Shown in pieces: positions 56,037-64,000 of a DNA stretch of 64,000 bases. Numbering within the stretch: the first letter of the stretch is position 1; each line of letters begins with the position of its first letter. The position numbers and the translations under genes are program-made. Source of the DNA: Myotis daubentonii (taxonomy: Eukaryota > Chordata > Mammalia > Chiroptera > Vespertilionidae); contig NC_081841.1 in NCBI RefSeq assembly GCF_963259705.1, positions 88,735,063 to 88,799,062 on the forward strand. The letters are read 5' to 3'. The notes below the pieces were generated by a model. The model did not search any database. It saw nothing but the letters and a program-made list of their open reading frames with translations, and was not told where the DNA came from.

Positions 56037-56950
56037 AATATATATATATTAAAAAGCAATATATATATATTAAAAAGAAATGATGTCTGAAATCTACTTC
56101 AAAATAATATGGGAGGGGAAAGTTGTGAGGATATATAGGGAAATGTTGGCATCCGTTGAAAATTCCTGACACTTGGTGATGGGTGGACAATTGTCTCTTA
56201 TTTTGTAAATTTTGTATATTTAAATGTTCTAAAATCTTTTTATAAGATTTATTTGAATTTGAATTTTGGTCCTCTTCTTAATTCTTAGGATCACTGGGCA
56301 AGTTGCTTAGGCTCTTTAGCCCTCAGTTTTCCTGTATCTTCCATAAAATTTTGCTGATAACTCAATAACATATCCTGCAAAATAATATCCTATCACAGTG
56401 TTTAGCAGAATCCCAATTATTGGTCTATAATTATCATCAATAAGAAGATACCTTGCTGATAACTAGTCTATATGTCTGTAACACGCGGTGGTGATTGTTG
56501 TTTTTTTTTATTTTTCTGCACAATACAATTAAAATGCATGTTCTCCTGGAAGTTGAAATCTCTTTTGAAGATATGTCACACACAGATTTGTTACCTAGAG
56601 CTCTGGTCCTGGGTGGGGTTTTGGTTTGGTTGGTTTGGTCAGTCAGTTCCTCTTGCTGCACTCATCATTGTTCCCATGAAGGTTAGAGCCTTTTGACAGC
56701 TTATCTACCAGCTCCATCTTTGGATGCTGACCCCTAAGTTTAGTAAGCACATGTTCCCAACAAATAATTAGATCCCTAAAAGCTGTCTGTAGTCAATAAG
56801 ACAGCTGTTTGCTATCTTAATGATAGCAAAGCTACACTCTTTTGCAAATCTGAAAATATGTGTTTGTTTATGTTAGGCCACTCTTTTTGTCAAGAAATAC
56901 ATATAATTATAAGTGACTGTGTAGACATTTGCATTTTTCAAAGATGACAC
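56037..56950. other. DCN intron 2, no feature recognised
   Basis: Short open frames on both strands near 56440-56700 show no known similarity; an L1-like tail near 56090-56230 is possible. Confidence 0.4.
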
Positions 56951-56954
56951 TTAT

Positions 56955-57515
56955 CATGTCTCCCATCCAATATGCTCTTATTCAATACACACTTGTCCCA
57001 ACCACATTAAGAAATGGACTCAAATTTCCCTCCCTTTTAATCTGGCTGGCCTCATAATGCCACTATGAACTAACGCAATGTGGTGGATGGAAGTGACACA
57101 GCATGACTTTTGCAGCTGGATCAGAAATGGTTACACAGCTGCTATCCAATTCTTCTGGGATGCTTGCTCTGGGGGCAGCCAGAGGCTATGTGAGAAAGAA
57201 TCCTGTCTGTGCTGAGATCACATGCTGGAGACGCCACCTGAGACACTCCAGATGTCAGGAAGCAGAGCTCTCAGACCACAGCAGCACCAAATGCCATCAT
57301 GAGACTGAGCTCTTACTTGGGTGTTTAGCCCAAGGCTAGCAACCCCAGGACTATGGCCACAGCTGACACCTGACTACAAATGCGTGAGAGACCCCAAGTG
57401 AGAACAGTCTTTCTGAGCTCTGCTCAGATCTCCTGTACCTAAATCATAAACTAAATTATATTTTTAAGTTGCCAAGTTTTGAGGTAATATTTTTCCAGCA
57501 ATAGTAATAGGAACA
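56955..57515 (+). mobile_element. Mammalian LTR relic (MaLR/MLT-type)
   Basis: The text cttttaatctggctggcctc, gtggatggaagtgacacagc, ggccacagctgacacctgac, tgcgtgagagaccccaagtg and ttaagttgccaagttttgag follows a known old LTR consensus. No internal sequence is attached; the subfamily is not resolved. Confidence 0.55.
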
Positions 57516-57611
57516 GACTGGTTCCCTATATTTAATGAGCATACTTTAATATAATTCTAAATTTTCCATTAAAATGCAGTTATTTCTAAGGCTATTCTCA
57601 ATTATGTATTT

Positions 57612-57649
57612 TTTAATATTTTTATTGACTTTTATTGAGGAAGGGAAAG

Positions 57650-57704
<55 letters not shown>

Positions 57705-57844
57705 TCAATGATGAGAGAGAATCATTCATTGATTGTCACACTGGGAATCTAGCCACAACCTAGGCATGTGGCCTGATCGGGAATTGAACTCTTGACCTTC
57801 CAGTTCATAGGTCGATGCTCAACCACTGAGCCATGCCGGCTGGG
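57612..57844 (-). mobile_element. Ves SINE with (GA)n expansion and 15-bp target duplication
   Basis: Reverse copy with about twenty ga units at 57655-57700. The flanks ctcaattatgtattt at 57597-57611 and 57845-57859 are identical. Confidence 0.93.
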
Positions 57845-57859
57845 CTCAATTATGTATTT

Positions 57860-58589
57860 ACTCTCCCAAAGTCTGTGAAAGGAGCTTCATCTTCTTGAAA
57901 ATATGATTGTTTATTAAAGTAAATAAAATTAAACCCATGATGTTAATAGAAAATTATTTCTGAAATAAAGACTTATTAGTGAAAAGAATTGTACATTTTT
58001 CCCTAGCTGCTGCAATGATGGATAGCATTGTTCTGTTAGCCAGTGTCAGCAATCTACCAAACATCATGTTGGACAAAGGCCAGGTTGTCCTAAAACATGC
58101 TTTTATTTTTCCCCTGCCCTGTGGCATGGATCCAAAATCCATGATTTATTCTTGTTGATTTGCAACAATATTTTTTTTCTAATTCTGTCTTCAATTTAAT
58201 ATGTAGGATAATGGTGATACATTTCAGTTTTGGGCATATAACCAAAACAATATGTACACATCCAGCCCCATCAAAATATCTTTCTGCTCAAGCCATGTAA
58301 GTTTCTCTCTTTCCTTCTTAAAAATGGCAATTAGACTGAAATGGTAGTTGGATCAGGTTTGAGAAATAGAAGATTCCCTCTTCAGTTAGGTTGTTTTTCC
58401 AAATAAACTCACGGAATGTTTAAGCTTCCTTCTAAGATCATCCCCAAAGAGAATAAGAAAGGGTGAACCATAATTCTATGACCACAATTCTATGACAACT
58501 AATTCCAAGTCAAACATGTTCATCCTGTTTCCAGTTTTAAAGAATCAAAAGTATTATAGGATTATTCCCTCATCCACATACTAAGCCAT
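57860..58589. other. DCN intron 2, no feature firmly recognised
   Basis: The stretch 57995-58140 has protein-like phrases on the minus strand but no family I can name and no splice sites. Confidence 0.4.
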
Positions 58590-58740
58590 GCATTTGTTTA
58601 TGTATTCATTCCTCAAGTGTTTATTAATGCATGAGAGCCTATCAAGTATAAGGCATCTAGCTGAGTAGAGGTTCTATAAAGATAAATTGTTGTCATGCTT
58701 CCCTTCTGGTAGAGAAAATAGATATTTAAACAGGTAATAA
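58590..58740 (-). mobile_element. L2-type LINE 3' end relic
   Basis: Reversed L2 end: tttgtttatgtattcattcc, tcaagtgtttattaatgcat and tatcaagtataaggcatcta. Confidence 0.5.
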
Positions 58741-60285
58741 AAAGGTAGTGAATAATAATTATTATATATCATTTATTGTCAAAGAATAATCAAGGTAAAT
58801 GTATATTACAATGAAAACACAGAACTAGACAAGAGCAGAAGTTGCCTCTAAAGCAATCTGCAAAGTCAGGGGTTAATCTTGAGTATTAGAGTGTAGCTGC
58901 TACAAGGCTTTCTCCTTTTATTAAGACTAAAGTGCCAATTTGTTTAATTCTTCTTTATCCTTATTTTCAAGAAAATATATAATCTTCTTGCTACTCTTTT
59001 GAAGGAGAAAAGTTAAAATTAAAGGGTCTCTGCATTTCCCCTTGTACCCAGTCTCTGACTAACCTGCTCCCATCCTGTCCCCTGGAGCTAGTGATGGTCT
59101 TCCAGAGGAGGATGCATCACAGCTGTTGTCTCACAAAAAGCCTTGATCCCACACAGCTGCCTCTCTCTCCCTCCTGAGACTGAGAAGGAAACCAAGAATG
59201 TGTCAGCTCTCCTTCAGGTCAGGGAGATGGAAGTTTCCTTTGGCCTTCTCTGACTCCTCTCTTCCCCCTGACCATGTAACCCCTTTGCGTCTGGAGCCTT
59301 GGTTAGCTGAGTTGCTCCTGAATATTACTCTTGCTTCATCTGAGGATCTGTCATACTCCACCTCTATCCAATACTAATTTAGGGAACCTACTGGGCATGC
59401 TATGTGCACAGTACTGTTCCTATACCATGTTTTGGAGTTGCCCTTCTGATATATCTAAACTCCTAATGATGCATCTAAACCCCACATCCCGGCTGCTACA
59501 GAGGCAGACGTACAGCCAGAAAGCAACTGAGCTTCCAGCATCCTCTATACCCCTCTACAAAATAGCTCTCATTTATTCTTCTGTGTTGATTTCATGGAAA
59601 TATAACAAGTTCATGTATAAAGTTTGTTCCTGGTAAACTAACTTTCCCAAACAAGAGACGAGCTGGATTATAGTAGCTCCCATGTTGTGACCCTTAACAG
59701 TTGAGAAAATGATATAAAAAAGGTAAGAAAACCAACTTTTTAAGGGTTATAGTTTTCTCAATATATTTATTTTTTTAATTAAAATCTCTTCTGTGGTATG
59801 AGGTACATTGTAGGAATGGTATTTATTTTTAATGATTTTACATGACAAAATAAAACCTCCCATCTTTTGGCATTATTTCTACAGGGCTAGGTATGTAGAT
59901 GTGAATCATTTATAAAATGATTATAAAATAGCTTAGTGCTTTATTGTGCTTAATGCTTCACTCAACCAAACTCATTTTGTTCAAAGGAATAGTGTGGAGA
60001 ACACTGAATTAATAATTGCACAATTATTAAACTTTCTAACTCTTGTCTGTTTACATTGGAGGTGATGTGGCCCTCTTTAGGGGGGAGGGGAAAGAAGACA
60101 ATTTTGTATCCAACTTGACAAGACATATATTTTTAGAAATTCTTAATTTCAAAGAAAAATAAAATAACATATCAGTAATAGCCTCATATTATTAGCCAAC
60201 TTTGTCTGAATGGTAAATTGAATGTAACAGTTATTATGGTAGACATTTAAAATATTTTTATTTTTAACTAATGAAGATATATTCT
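58741..60285. other. DCN intron 2, no feature recognised
   Basis: About 1.5 kb. The GC-richer block 59030-59460 is unassigned. Confidence 0.4.
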
Positions 60286-60400
60286 CATTCATCAAATGAG
60301 AAAACAGATTCTGAAAGTTTTCAAGTTATAAGCAAGAAATGGTAAGGCAGGAGTTGAGCAGAATCACTAAACTGCACAATCCAAGTTCTTTCCATTATTG
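60286..60400 (-). mobile_element. MIR SINE relic
   Basis: Reversed MIR: catcaaatgagaaaacagat, tctgaaagttttcaagttat and gcaggagttgagcagaat, weak but ordered. Confidence 0.45.
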
Positions 60401-62750
60401 AATAATTTTAAACGGTATTTCAATTCTTTTGAATCTTGTTTATAAGAAATGTATCAATAGCTATTACTTAATTTAGATAAATAGTCAAAAAACAACGCTT
60501 ATGCTTATTTCATCTGTCAGGACTGATCTGCCTTTTAGCAATAAAATGAAAGTCTTTACCAAACAAATGGTGTCAGTTGGAAGGTTGATCCAAAGATGGA
60601 GGGCTAATCTAAAGAGAACACAAGTAAGGGGATGGACCTGTCTTTCTTCAAGGTACAAAGTACATAAAACACAGCATCCAGTCACAGGACCAATATTAGG
60701 ACATTTTTAAAAGATCTGACAAGAATGAGTTGCATTGTGAGTTTATTATTTTAAAGTAACCCAGATTTCTGAATTTGCTGTTCCTACATTTATCTTTATA
60801 TTATTAATTTTTATAAATGCTATAATTAGGAGTGATTTGTTTTATGTTTTAAGAGGATAGAATAAGAAAGAAGATATAGTCCTCATAAAAGTCCAGTTCA
60901 AATTACAAGCAAAATTGCAATACTTAGAGTCAAACCAACTTGGCCAATATCTATGGAGAATTCATCACTTTCTCCAACAGGTTAAGGCATATGTTTAGTT
61001 TCTCGATATGCCATGTTCTAGGAAAACACAATATAATATTATTCTGATAAGATAGAACTAGGAGCACAGTCAGTGTATGTTCCTGAAGGTCTCAGTTTTC
61101 CCATGGAGTAATTATTCAATTCTAATTTCACAATTTTTACTTCTTAAATTTAAAAGAACTGTTCATAAATTTGGTGTTGCTTAACTTTGTCAGAAATAAC
61201 TCGTAGTGGCAAAAATAGTCAAACATTTTAATTAAAAAGTACTTGTTTATATTAAACATTATTTAGATAGTAAGTTGTCTAAAGATTTTTCCTTTTAACA
61301 CTGTAGCTTCTCTCTGCCAATTGAAAGCTCTGCCAAGAATAATTCCAAAGAAAACATTAGCCTCTGATACAGATAAGCATTTACATTTATCTCAATGTGC
61401 CAAGCAACTTTCTCTATTCTAATAATACAAGCATTGTGTTCAAAGCATCAGAGAACTTAAAACTAACAATAAAATAAATGGCATTGCCTTTACTATAAGT
61501 GAGTTTACATTTCCTTGCTTTTTTTCTACTTTTCTTTCATCTTTTACTCCACAAAATCATCACATAGAAAAAAATGTTTTGAGTCTCTACTGTGAATCAG
61601 GTGTCTCACACTTATAATGAGCTTTCTAAGACTGGCTGTGATTTTCTAATAAAGATGTCAAGACTCTGAATAGTTTTCCAAAGTCATGAAGTTACCAGGA
61701 ATGAGATAGTAGTTGAAAATGTGAATAGAGTGTCTTTTTTAAAGGCAATGGATTGCTCTTTCTTTTAAAAAATGCATTTTCTTCACTTTGTAAGTTATAT
61801 AAATGTCATACCACTGTGCTATATATCTGAAACTAGTGTAATGATATATATCATTGTGATTAAAAAATAAAAACAATATATAAAAAGGAAATGTATTTTC
61901 TATCTTAGAAATATCTGACCAACATTGCTGACAATATATTTAAATATGCATCTGTGAATTAATATGGACTAAAAGACTTAGAGGAGCCCAATGGTCACTA
62001 AAACTCAGTTCTCCTAATTAAATATGGTTCCCCAAAACAAATCATTATTAGGATTTTAGCTACTTATTTTTTTTTATGAGTCAGTAAGACTGTATATGAT
62101 AAAAGAATGCTGTACACTCTGGTCCTTAGAAAAAAGATCATGTGAAAAACATTCTCATTTGAAAACAGCACAAAGTTAACAAAACAAAACAACAACAACA
62201 AAATTAGCACCAGACACCCAAGTCAATGCACCTCGGTGTTTCTGTTCTAACACTATACTGTCTGCTTAGTGTTGCACAATAGGCTTGGGCCTTTTTCATG
62301 ATAGACAATTGGAGCACTGTTCCAATATGTTATCAGAATCAAACTTTATGGACCATTTATTGTACAAGCAAAGTAAAACTATATTTATGGAAAAATAAAA
62401 TTTAAGTGAAGTAACTGACAAGTCTTCCTTTCTTAAAAACATCAATCCTTCCCTGTTGATAATATGTGCTGGAGTAATCGTGAAGTCTTTTAACCTTGCT
62501 CAGAGGCAAGGTGAGATTTAACTTGCATCACAATTCTTGGTAACTCAGCCATCATAGTAACTTCAGAAAAATTTTCCCTCTAGTATATCCATCCTATGGT
62601 GATTCCTTTGTGCAGATAGTTTCAACCCCATTGCTTTTTCTGCCTACACATATTTTTCATGTAATCTCTAGAGGTTTATAGAAGCTTCTTTTGAATTTGA
62701 TAGTAACCTAATCTCCCCAGCAGCAATTATACAAGTCAAAAAAGCAATAA
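60401..62750. other. DCN intron 2, no feature firmly recognised
   Basis: A possible L1 tail lies near 61795-61890 (atataaatgtcataccactg, tatctgaaactagtgtaatg). Otherwise nothing is named, and no decorin exon 2 sequence is seen. Confidence 0.45.
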
Positions 62751-62754
62751 TCAC

Positions 62755-62885
62755 CACCAGTAGAATCTCAGACTCACAAAAACAGGAACCATATCTGTCT
62801 TTCTCATGCCTTTCTCCCCAATGCTTAGAAAAGATCTGGCCCATTGTGGGCTCTCAATATATTTGATGAATGAATGAATGAACAA
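62755..62885 (+). mobile_element. L2-type LINE 3' end relic
   Basis: Forward L2 end: cacaaaaacaggaaccatat, cttagaaaagatctggccca and gatgaatgaatgaatgaac. Confidence 0.6.
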
Positions 62886-64000
62886 ATCCAGTGGAATTAT
62901 CCTACAGTCCTTTTATAGCCTTTCTATACACTTATTTGGGTTTCAAATGGCTATGCCAGTATTGAAAAAGCTATTTTGAAGTATTTGTTTTTAAGTGTTC
63001 TTAAACATGTCATATTTTCCTGGGTCCTGGGTGTAGTTTATTCCAACTGTAGAATTTAGTGGCAATTTCCCCTGCAAAATTCTGCTTGAAAGCATGTTTT
63101 TAATAAATATAAAGTTTCTGAAAAAAAAAGAGTCCTACTTGGCTATGGGTTTCTTCCACAAAGAAGTGCACCATGGTAGAATCCTTTAATGAGGTTTTTT
63201 TTTTTTTTCTTTTTTTCTTTCCAAAAGGAAAATGTACCAAAAGAAAAGAGGAATGTGAATCAGCTGCCATGTAAACTAAGTTGATTCCCTTTTGGCCCAT
63301 GTGCTGGGACTTCAAAATTTTTGGAGATTTATCTTCTGAGTGTATTGGTCTTGAAATTCCCAGGCCAAATTTTTCTTGAAAGATGATAAATCAAATTGTA
63401 TATACAGTGGTGGGCTAAAGATATGTGCTCTGTGATTATACTGGCTATTTACACCATACCTTAGTTATAAATATTTACTTTGAAACATTCTAAAAAATAT
63501 AAATAGCTAGATTACAAAATACCAAAAATAAAGGCAAAACTAAGACTCAGAGAATAAGGGAGTATTCTGACATTTGAAAGATAATCTTTTGTTCTTAAAG
63601 TTTACTTGTTTTGCTCCTGATAACTCTGCATACTTTACAATTTAGCAATGTTTGAACTCTGTTTGTCTGAATTAAGCCAAGAATAAAGAGATTGTCCAGG
63701 TTTTCTTAATATTTAAGGCTTCATGAAAAAAAATCATCTAATTAAAATAAACCATCACTCTGGAATCACAGAATGTAAGACATTGTTTTGCTTAAAATTT
63801 TATTTTATAGAAGAGGGACCATGAGGCTCAAAAAAAATTTCCTTTTAAAAATGATTTGTTCAAGGTTGCAAAGTGATGGAGCTGTGACTTAAAAAAAAAA
63901 AAAAAAAGATCTTAACCTTGAAGTAGTTCTTTCTATCCTATTTGCTTCCTCTACTTCTCATTAGGTGGCACTGTCTCTCACATTTGGAAATGCAGTGATT
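62886..64000. other. DCN intron 2 to window end, no feature recognised
   Basis: AT-rich sequence with short T and A runs (63196-63209, 63892-63907). DCN exon 2 is expected beyond the right edge. Confidence 0.5.

Noticed and set aside
57954..58142. Conserved coding segment on the minus strand
   Set aside because: The 62-codon frame has no family that I can name and no plausible splice sites; probably an old repeat.
49679..64000. Decorin exon 2 (signal peptide and GAG site) within the window
   Set aside because: No minus-strand frame resembles the decorin N-terminus, although a roughly 70-codon exon should be easy to see. It is therefore placed beyond the right edge.

Overview
The window is mammalian nuclear DNA from a bat, most likely a vespertilionid (Myotis, Eptesicus, Pipistrellus or a relative). 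Three kinds of evidence agree. About twenty tRNA-derived Ves SINEs share the vespertilionid consensus. HeliBat rolling-circle transposons occur repeatedly, showing CTAG 3' ends behind a short hairpin and TC 5' ends. Non-autonomous hAT and piggyBac elements with clean target duplications are also present. HeliBats plus recent DNA transposons are characteristic of vespertilionid bats.

The only protein-coding gene recognised is decorin (DCN), a small leucine-rich proteoglycan, on the minus strand. Coding exons 3 to 8 lie at 49566-49678, 40649-40862, 39572-39685, 35117-35210, 31916-32054 and 27250-27444. All introns are GT-AG, all phases join, and the exons give 288 codons ending at the stop, the same number as human residues 72-359. 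Exons 1 and 2 (5'UTR, signal peptide, GAG-attachment region, N-terminal cysteines) were not found and should lie beyond 64000, so intron 2 is at least 14.3 kb. The coding sequence looks functional. One N-glycosylation sequon (human NIT in LRR7) is changed to NIN.

Positions 1-27000 are intergenic DNA downstream of DCN. In other mammals lumican (LUM) follows DCN on the same strand, but no LUM coding sequence is visible. This part holds L1 3' ends, MIR and L2 relics, two MLT1-type LTRs each split by a Helitron, and a compound Helitron array at 22107-23446.

Positions 27000-64000 are DCN exons and introns. They contain a Helitron nested inside a Helitron (31307-31780), a compound Helitron (35584-36556), three hAT elements, and a cluster at 51068-52515 where a Helitron, a piggyBac-like MITE and an L1 carrying a hAT lie nearly end to end.

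No prokaryotic-type system, CRISPR array or new enzyme cassette is present. The most interesting signals concern transposon biology: compound Helitrons seen three times, an exact head-to-tail Helitron junction, and inverted pairs of CTCF-like motifs carried by HeliBat copies. Family names for old repeats come from memory of consensus sequences and were not checked with a repeat library.
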